A DNA stretch of 27,186 nucleotides from an uncultured bacterium (GCA_937875295.1 CALLXS010000009.1:1-27186), one strand, 5' to 3'; positions 1 through 8,693 are shown, counted from the stretch's first letter. Notes: generated from the letters alone by a model not told the origin. Program-made: numbers and translations.

Positions 1-129
1 AGCTAACCACTTTGTTTCAATCTTAAGGATCTTTTCATTGGAAACAATAGGATTCTCCATCTGTGTGCAAGCAGAAAGAATTAAAAGCGATGATAATATT
101 ATCTTAATATGTTTCCAAAAAGTGTTCAT
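1..129 (-). CDS. Lipoprotein N-terminus, cut by the window edge
   Basis: Reading leftwards from an ATG at 129-127 gives 43 residues with no stop before the window edge. The start is a classic lipoprotein signal: a charged end (MNTFWKHIK), a hydrophobic core (IILSSLLILS) and a lipobox LSAC with Cys21 as the lipidated residue, followed by TQMENPIVSNEK. The product should be exported and anchored to a membrane after cleavage by signal peptidase II, which this window also encodes (lspA). The mature domain lies outside the window, so its function cannot be told. It is transcribed away from the exonuclease gene, and the 221 bases between them hold both promoters. The signal peptide reading is secure; the family is unknown. 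Confidence 0.75.
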   Translation of the reverse strand, partial: MNTFWKHIKIILSSLLILSACTQMENPIVSNEKILKIETKWLA

Positions 130-293
130 TTTTTATTATTAATGATATAATTCATTAAAAAATATTTAACATCTTAATAGACACCAAATTAATTATTTTT
201 ATTGAAAAAAACAAGAAATTTATATAAAAATACTAATATTTATTTTACTTATTTGTAAATTGTATTGAATATCAATTTTATCAATTAATAAAA

Positions 294-301
294 TATTTTT
301 G
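294..301 (+). promoter_or_regulatory. Possible Bacteroidetes-type -7 box ahead of xth
   Basis: TATTTTTG fits the TANNTTTG consensus of the Bacteroidetes primary sigma factor and lies 49 bases before the exonuclease start. I do not see a well-spaced TTTG -33 element, and such AT-rich octamers arise often by chance here, so this is only a candidate. Confidence 0.25.
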
Positions 302-350
302 CTTAATTTTGAAAACTTTACATTTAATTATTTAATACCTATAAAATATA

Positions 351-1157
351 ATGAAAATAATCAGCTGGAATATAAATGGCTATAGAGCTATTACAGGGCA
401 AAATCCTAGTAAAAGATTTGATACTATCTCTAAAGAAAATAAACTCTTTGCTTACATTGATTCTGAAAACCCAGATTTGATTGCAATGCAAGAAACAAAA
501 GCTGAAATGTCCCAAATAACTGAGGAATTACGTTGTCCAAATGGATATATACCTATTTATAATCATTCAAGAAGTAAAAAGGGGTATTCTGGAGTAGCAA
601 CTTTTGTTAAAAGAGAACCTAAAGAAATTAAATTTGGATTTAATATTGAAAAGTTTGATACCGAAGGCAGAGTAATTGAATGTATTTTTGATGATATTAC
701 ACATTTTAATATTTATTTTCCAAATGCTCAGCAGATTGAGCTTAGACTCGATTATAAGTTAGAATTTTATTCAGAATTATATAAATATATTTTAAATAAT
801 TATTCAAAAAACGATAAAATTATAATTTCAGGTGATTTTAACACTGCACATAAAGCAATTGATTTAGCAAGACCAGAACAAAATGTAAATACTTCTGGTT
901 TCTTACAGGTAGAAAGGGACAAACTTGATGAATTATTTCAAATGGGATTTATTGATTCATTTAGAGCTAAACATTCTGAACCAAATCAATATTCTTGGTG
1001 GAGTAATCGGAGTAGAGCTAGAGAAAATAATGTTGGCTGGAGAATTGATTATCATTTTCTTTCTCCTAGCCTTGAAAACAATCTTATCGATTGTAATATG
1101 CAACAGAATGTAATGGGCTCTGATCATTGCCCAATTGTATTAAATATTAATTTATAG
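351..1157 (+). CDS. xth: Exodeoxyribonuclease III-like AP endonuclease
   Basis: This is a 268-residue member of the exonuclease III/AP endonuclease (EEP) family, which nicks DNA 5' to abasic sites and trims 3' ends in base excision repair in the cytoplasm. The family motifs are all visible in order: SWNING (Asn7), MQETK (Glu48), GYSGVATF, the YFPNAQ loop, GDFNTAH (Asp162, Asn164), ARPEQN, the WRIDYHF segment (Asp233) and the terminal GSDHCPI with Asp258 and His259. These supply the metal-binding and catalytic residues, so the enzyme looks intact. Length matches the family (about 255-270). It begins at an ATG and ends 11 bases before the mscS-like gene on the same strand, so the two may be cotranscribed, although their functions are unrelated. 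The symbol xth is by family; paralogue type (ExoA or XthA) is not resolved. Confidence 0.93.
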   Translation: MKIISWNINGYRAITGQNPSKRFDTISKENKLFAYIDSENPDLIAMQETKAEMSQITEELRCPNGYIPIYNHSRSKKGYSGVATFVKREPKEIKFGFNIEKFDTEGRVIECIFDDITHFNIYFPNAQQIELRLDYKLEFYSELYKYILNNYSKNDKIIISGDFNTAHKAIDLARPEQNVNTSGFLQVERDKLDELFQMGFIDSFRAKHSEPNQYSWWSNRSRARENNVGWRIDYHFLSPSLENNLIDCNMQQNVMGSDHCPIVLNINL

Positions 1158-1168
1158 ACCCAAGAAAA

Positions 1169-2731
1169 ATGAAAAAAATTATAATTACATATATCATTAT
1201 TCAACTTGTTGCATCACTGTTTCTGACTGCGCAAGATAATAATTTAGCAGTATATGATATCAAAAATACAGCAACTGAAAACCCTCAATTTACTTTAAGA
1301 ACATTTTTTGAAAATATGGATAAAAGTAACTACCATATTGATGTAGCGATTAAAACATTGCATTTCGACGAGGGAAAAGATAACAATAAAAAATTGACAA
1401 CAATAAGGTTAAAAAAAATATTCGATGCAAAAGGCATCATAATTAATATTTCAAATGTGCCATTAGATAAAAATTTCATTGATTCTTCCTCAATGACACA
1501 TATTTATAAGATTTCTAATGAATTACCGGAAATATATTTACAAAAGTTTGGAAATAAATGGCTCTTTTCTCAATATTCTGTAAATCAAATATCTTCATTA
1601 TATGATAAGTTGTATCCTTTTGATATTTCAGAACTTGTGGATAGATTACCTGAAGTATTTAGAACATTTGTTTTCTGGATGGAGTTATGGCAAATCATTG
1701 GATTAGTTTTGCTAATTGTAATTATATATTTACTTTATTTTTTAATTAGAATAGTTCTAAAGCATTTCGTTTTATTTGTACTCAAGCATTTAAAGCGGGG
1801 AGATTCCGCTAATAGTTTCGCAATTCCGATATCAAAGAGGCTTTCTATATTAATTGGTATTATATTGTTTATGTTCGTCTTACCAATTTTAGAGCTTCCT
1901 AATCAATTGAATTATGTGTTAATGTTTATTACAAAAATATTAATTGCTGTATTTATTGTTTTAGTAGCATTTAAATTGATTGATGCACTGTCAGTTATAT
2001 TTAAATTTATTGCACAATCCACACAAAATACTGTTGATGATGTTTTAGTACCATATTTCAGAAAAGGGCTTAAAATAGTATTTTTTATTTTCGCATTATT
2101 TTATACATTAGATCTTTTTAATATCAATATAACTCCACTTCTTGCAGGTGTCTCTATTGGTGGTTTAGCATTTGCTCTTGCTGCTCAAGATACAGTGAAA
2201 AATATGCTTGGTTCTATTACAATATTTATGGATAAACCATTTGCAATTGGTGATTGGATTAGAATACAAGGTGCTGACGGCTCAGTAGAGGAAATTGGGA
2301 TACGCTCTACAAGAATTAGGACTTTTGATAATTCTTTAATTACTGTACCAAATGGAAAATTAATGGATATGATTATTGATAACCCTGGCAGAAGAAAGAT
2401 GAGAAGATATAAATGTACAATTCAAATCAATTATAATACTCCTAAAGAGCTTATTTACGCTTTCTCAAGTGCATTGCGTGATTTAGCAAAGGGAAATCCA
2501 AATATTTCAGATGAAGACATTGAGATTTCGTTTTATGAATTTGGGGAGTTTTCGTTGGATATAAGAATGTCAGTATTCTTTAAAGTGCCAAATTTCAAAA
2601 CTGAATTAACCGTAAGAGAAGAATTTAATTTGCAAATAATTGAGCTTGCTACAAAATTAGGAATTGATTTTGCGTTTCCATCGCAATCTGTTTACATTGA
2701 AAATAGTGAAAATAATTCTACAGAAAAATAA
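1169..2731 (+). CDS. MscS-family mechanosensitive channel with an extracytoplasmic N-terminal domain
   Basis: The 520-residue product starts with a signal-like hydrophobic segment (MKKIIITYIIIQLVASLFLT, then AQD). About 145 mainly polar residues follow, predicted to lie outside the cytoplasmic membrane. Four hydrophobic segments come next at about 174-195, 222-242, 248-275 and 300-317. The conserved MscS pore and beta domain begins near 324: LLAGVSIGGLAFALAAQDTV is the pore-lining helix with its Gly/Ala pattern, then FMDKPFAIGDWI, GSVEEIGIRSTRIRTFDNSL and VPNGKLMD, all hallmark motifs. The C-terminal alpha/beta part (about 400-505) is present. The family opens under membrane tension to release solutes on osmotic downshock. 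It is longer than minimal MscS (about 286) because of the N-terminal part, as in many Bacteroidota paralogues. It lies 11 bases after xth. The exact ligand or sensing role of the N-terminal domain is unknown. Confidence 0.92.
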   Translation: MKKIIITYIIIQLVASLFLTAQDNNLAVYDIKNTATENPQFTLRTFFENMDKSNYHIDVAIKTLHFDEGKDNNKKLTTIRLKKIFDAKGIIINISNVPLDKNFIDSSSMTHIYKISNELPEIYLQKFGNKWLFSQYSVNQISSLYDKLYPFDISELVDRLPEVFRTFVFWMELWQIIGLVLLIVIIYLLYFLIRIVLKHFVLFVLKHLKRGDSANSFAIPISKRLSILIGIILFMFVLPILELPNQLNYVLMFITKILIAVFIVLVAFKLIDALSVIFKFIAQSTQNTVDDVLVPYFRKGLKIVFFIFALFYTLDLFNINITPLLAGVSIGGLAFALAAQDTVKNMLGSITIFMDKPFAIGDWIRIQGADGSVEEIGIRSTRIRTFDNSLITVPNGKLMDMIIDNPGRRKMRRYKCTIQINYNTPKELIYAFSSALRDLAKGNPNISDEDIEISFYEFGEFSLDIRMSVFFKVPNFKTELTVREEFNLQIIELATKLGIDFAFPSQSVYIENSENNSTEK

Positions 2732-2883
2732 ATTAATAGTTATCAAACTCAAAAAAATGAATTAATTCAAAAAGCTACGCTATAGTAGATTATTAATAGG
2801 TAGCAAGCTTTTGATAAAAAATCTAATTTACTTTATGGTGCGAGAAAAGATATATTAATTTGTTGAGGTTACTCTAATTTTTC

Positions 2884-2921
2884 GCGTGACTTAGGATGTC
2901 AAATCGATACAGTCATCACGC
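2884..2921 (+). terminator. Possible terminator after the mscS-like gene
   Basis: GCGTGA at 2884-2889 pairs with TCACGC at 2916-2921, followed at once by TTTTTATAAT. The loop is long (26 bases) and can form an inner GAC/GTC pairing. It sits between two convergent genes. The U-run is on the plus side only, so it would mainly stop transcription coming from the channel gene. Confidence 0.4.
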
Positions 2922-2952
2922 TTTTTATAATACTTTCTTAGCTGTTTGGTTT

Positions 2953-4350
2953 TTAGTGAGTTTTAAAAATAACCTCATAAGTTTTTAATGGGAAACCTTG
3001 GTTTGTTTTGAAGTTTTTGCCAGTTAACACAAATTGATATTCTTTGCCAGGTATCAAATGAACTTCCATAACAACTGATTTATTCTTATTTATGTAATGA
3101 ATATTGTCAAGTTTAGGAAAAGCAGATTGTCCTTTACTTCCATAATTTATAGAATATCCTTGTCCAGCTAATGGTTTGTCAAAATTTATCGTTATGGTTT
3201 TTATTTTCGGATTTACATTTGTATCGTTGTTTGTAAACTCTGCTATTGATTCGACCTTAGGTCTTTGAGCATCATATTGACTTATTTTTTTAGCAAAACT
3301 TTCATAAGCCTTCGAAAGTTCTGGTATATAACTTTCAAGTGTAGGGAATATATTCCTTTGATTATCATATTTAGTTATTTCATCTACAAGTCCTTTAATC
3401 CAAATAAAACCTTTATTTGATTCATTATTTTCCATAATTTGAATTTCAGTTTCATCAGCTCCATGGTCAATATAATATTTTATTACTGATGCTCTCACTA
3501 ATCCCTCATTAAGCATAATCTGCCAATTTTTGTAGTTTTGCTGATTCATCTCGTATTCTACTGCATTGTATATTTCTTTTCCATTTTTCTCGAATAATTC
3601 CTCGTTTTTGGCTAAAAGTGGATTTATAAATGAATGATTAAACTCATGTATGATTGTTGGTAAATATTCATTTTTTTCATAAATAGGCATTCCTAATTCA
3701 TCTACTTTCCATGTTCCCATAATTGCAAATACTTCTTTTTTCGCATTATTGAGTGTATAAGATGGCCCATAATTATTTCCACCACAGCCTAGACTTACAA
3801 TGATGTTGAAATTTTCATTTGTATTTAGCCCATAAAAGGATTGAAACCAATTCAAGTCTAAGGTTTTAAAAACAGAATCAAAACGATCGGATACATCTTG
3901 GAATAACTCTGCATTTTCTTTGAAAAACTTTTCACAATCAGCATCTTTATAAAATCTCTTTAGTAGCTTGAGAAATTTATTTGCATCATCCTTGGACCAT
4001 CTTTTGTCTTGAAGATTTTTAGAAAAATCAATTATGGGATTTAGATTGTCATCAAGTACAACAGCCAAACTCACAACAGCATCATAAGAAACACCATTAT
4101 TTTCTCTTAATGACCTTGCAAATTTTATCAATTCATGCTCTTTATAAGCGCTAAAATGGCTTTCAACTTTGTCAGTATACTTTTTGACAAAAGTTGCATT
4201 GTATTCTTTATTTCCTGCTAATCGAAAAACAATACTCAACAGTTCAACTTGTTTATTAACTTTTGGAGATTTAATAATTTGTTTTTCTTGCGTATATGCA
4301 TTCTGGATTAAAACTATAAATGCAAATAAAATTATTCTTTTCATATTCAT
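2953..4350 (-). CDS. Secreted DUF4932-type putative zinc metallopeptidase
   Basis: The 465-residue product begins with a signal peptide (MNMKRIILFAFIVLIQNAYT, probable cleavage before Gln21) and should be exported. The central region (about 170-340) resembles the DUF4932 family: a zinc-binding HEFNH motif at His235-Glu236-His239, and about 43 residues later NEGLVRA, whose Glu282 is a good candidate for the third zinc ligand, the arrangement of a gluzincin peptidase. The first 170 residues are charged and probably helical. The last 100 or so residues (from about IKTITINFDKPL) look like an SbsA/Ig-like beta domain often attached to secreted Bacteroidota proteins. The ATG at 4350 is used; a second ATG two codons on would serve equally. 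It faces the channel gene and has its own upstream region. Peptidase activity is inferred from motifs only, and the substrate is unknown. Confidence 0.78.
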   Translation of the reverse strand: MNMKRIILFAFIVLIQNAYTQEKQIIKSPKVNKQVELLSIVFRLAGNKEYNATFVKKYTDKVESHFSAYKEHELIKFARSLRENNGVSYDAVVSLAVVLDDNLNPIIDFSKNLQDKRWSKDDANKFLKLLKRFYKDADCEKFFKENAELFQDVSDRFDSVFKTLDLNWFQSFYGLNTNENFNIIVSLGCGGNNYGPSYTLNNAKKEVFAIMGTWKVDELGMPIYEKNEYLPTIIHEFNHSFINPLLAKNEELFEKNGKEIYNAVEYEMNQQNYKNWQIMLNEGLVRASVIKYYIDHGADETEIQIMENNESNKGFIWIKGLVDEITKYDNQRNIFPTLESYIPELSKAYESFAKKISQYDAQRPKVESIAEFTNNDTNVNPKIKTITINFDKPLAGQGYSINYGSKGQSAFPKLDNIHYINKNKSVVMEVHLIPGKEYQFVLTGKNFKTNQGFPLKTYEVIFKTH

Positions 4351-4689
4351 TGATTTCTGTTTTTTAAAACTGGCTACTATCGTTTTTATTTCTATAATTC
4401 CGAAAAACCTGCTGATCCTTCCTCATATTCTAATGTTTAAATTAAATTATTCCGCAAATATAAATTTTAAATTGTTTGTAAAATTCAAAAAGATGAAGTT
4501 GCTAAAAAAACAGATATAATTATGTAATTTAAAAAATATAAAAAAGTAAATGAGTATTTGTTTTAAATGGATAGTAAATACTTAAAAATCCGTAATCTGA
4601 TTGAGTATTAAATCAATATTATCAAATATCGCTTAATAAAATTACTCTTACAATACAAAAAACGGATATAAAAAATTATTATTGTTAAA
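4351..4689. other. Intergenic stretch between two leftward genes
   Basis: This 339-base gap holds no credible gene: the one longer open frame crossing it on the plus strand is antisense to the DUF4932-type gene and has no recognisable protein. On the minus strand there is one TATATTTG box (4462-4455), about 105 bases before the metallopeptidase start, matching TANNTTTG; the nearest TTTG is 23 bases upstream of it, rather wide for a -33 element. An ATCCGT/ACGGAT inverted pair about 70 bases apart lies after the kinase-like gene but lacks the form of a good terminator. Confidence 0.5.
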
Positions 4690-5355
4690 CTATAGAATTG
4701 ATGAAATTGTATAATGCCAAATATCGCTAATGAAGAAATCGAATAGGAATATAATTAATCCAACACTTAATGGAATAGAAATATTATCATCAATTTTTAA
4801 TTGACCAGAAATTGCTTCAATATACGTAGCAAAAAATGAAGCTATAATAAGTGCTAAATAAAATTGCCAACTTGCATTTATTAATAAACCAATAATGATA
4901 TTACTAATTATCGCTGATAATAAAAAGGCAGTTGAACCCTCTTTTGTCTTGTTTTTAAACCAAGGATTTTTACCGAATTTACGTCCTATTAAAGCTGCAG
5001 AAGTATCTGAAATAATTAATACTGAGAATCCGCAAATAAAAGAAATTTTTGGTAATAAAAAGATACAAATGCAAGCTGAAAGTAAGACCCAACTTGCACC
5101 ATTTAGAACTAATTCTTTTTTTAGTTCGTGCGGTCTCATAATAGAGCCGAAAATAGCAATTACGAATTTCCTAATTGGTTCGCATACTTTCATTAATAAG
5201 TCAGCGCCAACAAATAAAATCGTAATTGGAATTAATATACAAATTGCTTGATTAAAATCTAAAAAATAATATCCAATCGGAATAGTCAACGAAAATAAAT
5301 GTACAAGTTTACGTATGACTTCTTGCGTATAAGAAATATTTTTTCCGAATTCCAT
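4690..5355 (-). CDS. Diacylglycerol/polyprenol kinase-like membrane protein (SEC59/VTE5 type)
   Basis: The 221-residue product is almost wholly hydrophobic, with about six to seven membrane segments. It shows the marks of the CTP-dependent lipid kinase family that includes dolichol kinase, yeast Dgk1 and plant phytol/farnesol kinases: an N-terminal RKLVHLFSL segment, MRPHELKKELVLNGASW, and DTSAALIGRKFGK followed by NKTKEGSTAF, the likely nucleotide-binding stretch. Members are often annotated as phosphatidate cytidylyltransferases; the motifs here fit the kinase branch better. The likely reaction is phosphorylation of an isoprenoid alcohol or diacylglycerol in the cytoplasmic membrane. The ATG at 5355 (MEFGKN) is preferred over an in-frame TTG seven codons upstream. 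It is divergent from ispE, with 98 bases between starts, which fits but does not prove an isoprenoid role. The substrate is unknown. Confidence 0.8.
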   Translation of the reverse strand: MEFGKNISYTQEVIRKLVHLFSLTIPIGYYFLDFNQAICILIPITILFVGADLLMKVCEPIRKFVIAIFGSIMRPHELKKELVLNGASWVLLSACICIFLLPKISFICGFSVLIISDTSAALIGRKFGKNPWFKNKTKEGSTAFLLSAIISNIIIGLLINASWQFYLALIIASFFATYIEAISGQLKIDDNISIPLSVGLIIFLFDFFISDIWHYTISSIL

Positions 5356-5453
5356 GATAAAATTATTAATAATCAAAGATTTTAATATAATTACAAATTA
5401 TAAAAGATTCATTTGAAATTTGCAACTATTTGGAACTTAAATATAAAGAAAAA

Positions 5454-6296
5454 ATGAATGATATAAAAATAAAAGCACCTGCTAAAATAAATTTGTCTCT
5501 TCAAGTCCTTAATAAAAGGCAAGATGGATTTCATAATATAAATTCTATTTTTGTGCCTATTTATAATTTATATGATGAAATTGAAATTTCAAAAAGCTCA
5601 TCGCTAGAATTTAATTGTAATGTAGATTTAGGTATTTCTAATGAAAAAAACATTGCATACAAAGCTGCAAAGATGATGATAGAAAAATATAAATTAAGCC
5701 CTAATTTTAAATTAAATTTAATTAAACAAATTCCATCTGGTGGAGGCTTAGGTGGTGGCAGTTCTGACGCTGCTAGTGTAATTAAAGGTCTTTGCAAATA
5801 TTATAATTTAGATTTAGATTTTCCAGAATTATTATCTATTGCGGAACAACTAGGAAGTGATGTTCCATTTTTTATAGGAGATTCTGCCGCAATAGTGCAA
5901 GGTAGAGGAGAGATTTTAGAATTTATTGATTTTGAAATTCCATATGAGATTGTTATTATTGCACCAAATTTTGGGATTTCTACAGCAAAAGCTTACCAAA
6001 AATTAAATAAACAAGAAAGTAATGACACACTAATAATTGATTATCATTCAGCGATTCCAAAAATTTTGACAGATCCGAAACAAATGAAAAATTATTTTGT
6101 TAATGATTTTGTGCATAATGATATGGAACATTATAAAGAAATCAATAAAATAATTAATATTTTATATGAGAATGGGGCAATTTACAGCAATATGAGTGGA
6201 AGTGGTTCATGTTGCTATGGTATTTATTTAGAAGCAGTTAATATTAATTCTCTTGAAAATAGTTTCCCTTCAGAATATAAGTGTATGAAAGTATGA
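5454..6296 (+). CDS. ispE: 4-diphosphocytidyl-2-C-methyl-D-erythritol kinase
   Basis: This is the GHMP-family kinase of the MEP pathway, which phosphorylates the 2-hydroxyl of CDP-methylerythritol with ATP in the cytoplasm. From the ATG at 5454 it has 280 residues, the normal length. Visible motifs are the start KIKAPAKINLSLQV with RQDGFHNINSIF (substrate side), the glycine-rich ATP loop PSGGGLGGGSSDAAS, LGSDVPFFI carrying the catalytic Asp, and the C-terminal MSGSGSCCYGIY glycine loop. A TTG eight codons upstream would extend the frame with residues unlike the family start, so the ATG is chosen. A Cys-Cys pair replaces the more usual residues after MSGSGS but should be harmless. IspH, the last enzyme of the same pathway, is encoded about 6.5 kb downstream, so the cell very probably makes isoprenoids by the MEP route. 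Confidence 0.93.
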   Translation: MNDIKIKAPAKINLSLQVLNKRQDGFHNINSIFVPIYNLYDEIEISKSSSLEFNCNVDLGISNEKNIAYKAAKMMIEKYKLSPNFKLNLIKQIPSGGGLGGGSSDAASVIKGLCKYYNLDLDFPELLSIAEQLGSDVPFFIGDSAAIVQGRGEILEFIDFEIPYEIVIIAPNFGISTAKAYQKLNKQESNDTLIIDYHSAIPKILTDPKQMKNYFVNDFVHNDMEHYKEINKIINILYENGAIYSNMSGSGSCCYGIYLEAVNINSLENSFPSEYKCMKV

Positions 6297-6378
6297 GGTT
6301 AAAATTTTTATACAAATCCACATGCTTAAACTAAATTTGATTAAAAATCGTTTAAAGTTAAATTAATAAAGAATTAAC

Positions 6379-6402
6379 AATTGTTTTATTTTTAAAACAA
6401 TT
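6379..6402. repeat. Perfect 10-bp A/T-rich inverted repeat ahead of the M3 peptidase gene
   Basis: AATTGTTTTA (6379-6388) and TAAAACAATT (6393-6402) are separated by TTTT, about 57 bases before the peptidase start. It could be a weak hairpin, a poor terminator for ispE, or an operator. In DNA this AT-rich it may also be chance. Confidence 0.3.
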
Positions 6403-6458
6403 TGTAATAGTCTTAATATATTAGAAACAGTTTTTTATATAAATATAAAGTAATAACA

Positions 6459-8585
6459 ATGAGAAAAATTCTTATTATGGCAGCAATGGCTGTATTTACT
6501 CTAGGAATAGCTTGTAATACCAACAATAAAGATAATGTACAAGCTACTAACGACAATCCATTTTTCCAAGAAAAATGGGACACACAATTTGAAGTACCTC
6601 CTTTTGACGAAATTAAAGTAGAACACTTCAAGCCAGCATTTGAAGAAGGTATTAAATTACAGAACGCAGAAATCGATTCTATAATTAATAACTCAGAAAA
6701 ACCAACATTTAAAAATACTATTGAAGCATTAGATTATAGTGGAATGTTCCTTACAAGAGTTGCTTTAGTTTTCTATAACTGGACTAGCTCTAATATTTCA
6801 GAAGATTTACAAAAATTAGCAGCAGAAATGGCTCCAATATTATCAAAACATAGTGATGAAATTTCTATGAATGATAAATTGTTCCAAAGAATCAAAACAG
6901 TAAATGCTGAAAAAGAAAGTTTGAATCTAACTCAAGAACAAAAAAAGCTATTAGAGAAAACATATAAAGCATTTGCACGCAATGGCGCTGAATTAAATCC
7001 AACTGATAAAGAAAAATTAAAAGAAATTAATTCAAAATTATCAGTATTAGATTTAAAATTTGGCGATAATGTATTAGCTGAAATTAATAAATATAAATTA
7101 GTAATTGATAAAAAAGAAGATTTAGCAGGATTACCAGATGCATTAATTGCAGCTGCATCAGAGGTAGCTGAAGAATCAGGCGATAAAGGAAAATGGGTAT
7201 TTAATTTGCAAAATCCAAGTGTAATGCCATTTTTACAATATGCAGATAATAGAGAATTGCGTAAGGAAATATGGACTGCATATATGATGAAAGGTAATCA
7301 TGGCGATCAATATGATAACAATGAAGTATTAAAACAAATTTTAGATTTAAAATTGCAAAAATCTAAATTATTAGGTTTCAATACAACTGCTGATTATATT
7401 TTAGATAATACAATGGCAAAAACTCCAGCAAATGTATTTAATCTATTAAATAAATTATGGAAACCAGCATTACAATTAGCACAAAAAGAAGCTGACGAAA
7501 TGCAAGCATATATTAAAAAATCTGGGGATACATTTAAATTAGAACCTTGGGATTGGAGATATTATACTGAAAAAGTAAAGAAAGAGAAATTTAATTTAGA
7601 TGAAGATATGCTTAAACCATATTTTGAATTAAATAATGTAAGAGAAGGTTTATTCTTTACTATTAACAAGCTCTATGGCGTTACATTCAAGAAACTTGAT
7701 AATATGCCTAAATTTAACGATGACATTGAATATTTCGAAGTAGTAGATGCTGATGGTTCAAATGTCGCTATCATCTCTTTTGATTATCACCCAAGAGCAA
7801 GTAAACGTGGTGGTGCTTGGATGAGTAATTACAGAAATCAATTTATTTATAATGGCAAAGATGTTCGCCCTTATATTCCTTTGACTATGAATTTTACTAA
7901 ACCAACAAAAGATTTACCAGCATTATTGACTTTAGATGAAGTTGAAACATTATTCCACGAATTTGGTCATGCTACACATGGGATGTTCTCTAAAGTAACT
8001 TATCCAAGTCTATCAGGAACAGAAGTAGTAAGAGATTTTGTAGAATTACCTTCACAAATTCTTGAAAGTTGGGTAACTGAACCGGAAGTATTAAAACATT
8101 ATGCTAAACATTATAAAACTGGCGAAGTAATTCCTGCAGAATTAGTTGAAAAGATAAAAGCAAGCGAAAAATTTGGTCAAGGTTTTGTAACTACAGAATT
8201 ATTAGCTGCATCTCTTCTTGACATGAAATATTATACTTTAAGTGATGTTTCTAAATTAAATCCTCAAGAATTTGAAAAAAATACAATGAAAGAGCTAAAT
8301 TTAATGGAACAAATAATTCCAAGATATAGAAGCACTTATTTTAACCACATATTTAGTGGTGGTTATTCTGCTGGATATTACAGCTATATATGGGCTGAAG
8401 TACTTGATGCAGATGCATTCTCTGTCTTTGCATCAAAAGGAATATTTGACCAAGCTACTGCTACTTCATTCAGAAAAAATATTTTAGAAAAAGGTGGAAC
8501 TGACGACGCAATGACTCTATATAAAAACTTTAGAGGTAGCGAACCAACTCCAGATGCACTTATGAAACGTAGAGGTTTAATTTAA
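6459..8585 (+). CDS. dcp: Lipoprotein M3-family peptidyl-dipeptidase (Dcp-like)
   Basis: This 708-residue protein is a zinc metallopeptidase of family M3, closest by eye to peptidyl-dipeptidase Dcp, which removes C-terminal dipeptides from short peptides. The zinc site is clear: HEFGH at His500-Glu501-His504, followed by DFVELPSQ with Glu529 as the third ligand. The C-terminal region carries the conserved FNHIFSGGYSAGYYSYIWAEVLDADAF stretch (read as FNHIFSGGYSAGYYSYIW then AEVLDADAF), whose His and Tyr residues line the M3 active site. The N-terminus is a lipoprotein signal (MRKILIMAAMAVFTLGIAC), with Cys19 lipidated, so the enzyme should work in the periplasm or on the outer membrane. The start is ATG. 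It stands alone between ispE and a strong terminator. Dcp versus oligopeptidase A is a judgement from overall resemblance. Confidence 0.9.
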   Translation: MRKILIMAAMAVFTLGIACNTNNKDNVQATNDNPFFQEKWDTQFEVPPFDEIKVEHFKPAFEEGIKLQNAEIDSIINNSEKPTFKNTIEALDYSGMFLTRVALVFYNWTSSNISEDLQKLAAEMAPILSKHSDEISMNDKLFQRIKTVNAEKESLNLTQEQKKLLEKTYKAFARNGAELNPTDKEKLKEINSKLSVLDLKFGDNVLAEINKYKLVIDKKEDLAGLPDALIAAASEVAEESGDKGKWVFNLQNPSVMPFLQYADNRELRKEIWTAYMMKGNHGDQYDNNEVLKQILDLKLQKSKLLGFNTTADYILDNTMAKTPANVFNLLNKLWKPALQLAQKEADEMQAYIKKSGDTFKLEPWDWRYYTEKVKKEKFNLDEDMLKPYFELNNVREGLFFTINKLYGVTFKKLDNMPKFNDDIEYFEVVDADGSNVAIISFDYHPRASKRGGAWMSNYRNQFIYNGKDVRPYIPLTMNFTKPTKDLPALLTLDEVETLFHEFGHATHGMFSKVTYPSLSGTEVVRDFVELPSQILESWVTEPEVLKHYAKHYKTGEVIPAELVEKIKASEKFGQGFVTTELLAASLLDMKYYTLSDVSKLNPQEFEKNTMKELNLMEQIIPRYRSTYFNHIFSGGYSAGYYSYIWAEVLDADAFSVFASKGIFDQATATSFRKNILEKGGTDDAMTLYKNFRGSEPTPDALMKRRGLI

Positions 8586-8609
8586 GACCTATTAAAAATA
8601 ATTAAAATT

Positions 8610-8643
8610 AGAGGATAAGCTTATAGCTTGTCCTCTTTTTTTT
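8610..8643 (+). terminator. Rho-independent terminator after the M3 peptidase gene
   Basis: AGAGGATAAGCT (8610-8621) pairs with AGCTTGTCCTCT (8625-8636) over 12 positions with one G-T wobble and a TAT loop, followed by an uninterrupted T run. It lies 25 bases after the stop codon. Confidence 0.9.
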
Positions 8644-8685
8644 AGATAAATATTTAAATATTGTCAAAAATATATAATAAATTCT

Positions 8686-8693
8686 TAATTTTG
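8686..8693 (+). promoter_or_regulatory. Possible -7 box for korAB
   Basis: TAATTTTG matches TANNTTTG; an ATTG at 8660-8663 could be the -33 partner with a 22-base spacer, a little long. It would give a 5' leader of roughly 80 bases before the korA start at 8777. Confidence 0.3.

Noticed and set aside
925..1113. Open frame inside the exonuclease gene
   Set aside because: It is in another frame of a gene with all catalytic motifs intact, and its product has no recognisable features; the same holds for the other frames antisense or shifted to real genes (for example 4169-4519, 4895-5251, 5561-5797, 6413-6631, 12828-13061, 16829-17077, 18257-18586, 19411-19659, 20975-21184, 21165-21479, 22856-23098 and 26961-27185).
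2769..2812. AAAAGCT/AGCTTTT inverted pair after the mscS-like gene
   Set aside because: The arms are only 7 bp, 29 bases apart, and no T run follows; the hairpin at 2884-2921 is a better terminator.
5356..5376. TTG-initiated N-terminal extension of the kinase-like protein
   Set aside because: A good ATG follows seven codons later with the family-like start; similar upstream TTG or GTG extensions of ispE, korB, the ABC-F gene, the Omp28-like gene and the DHS-like gene were dropped for the same reason.
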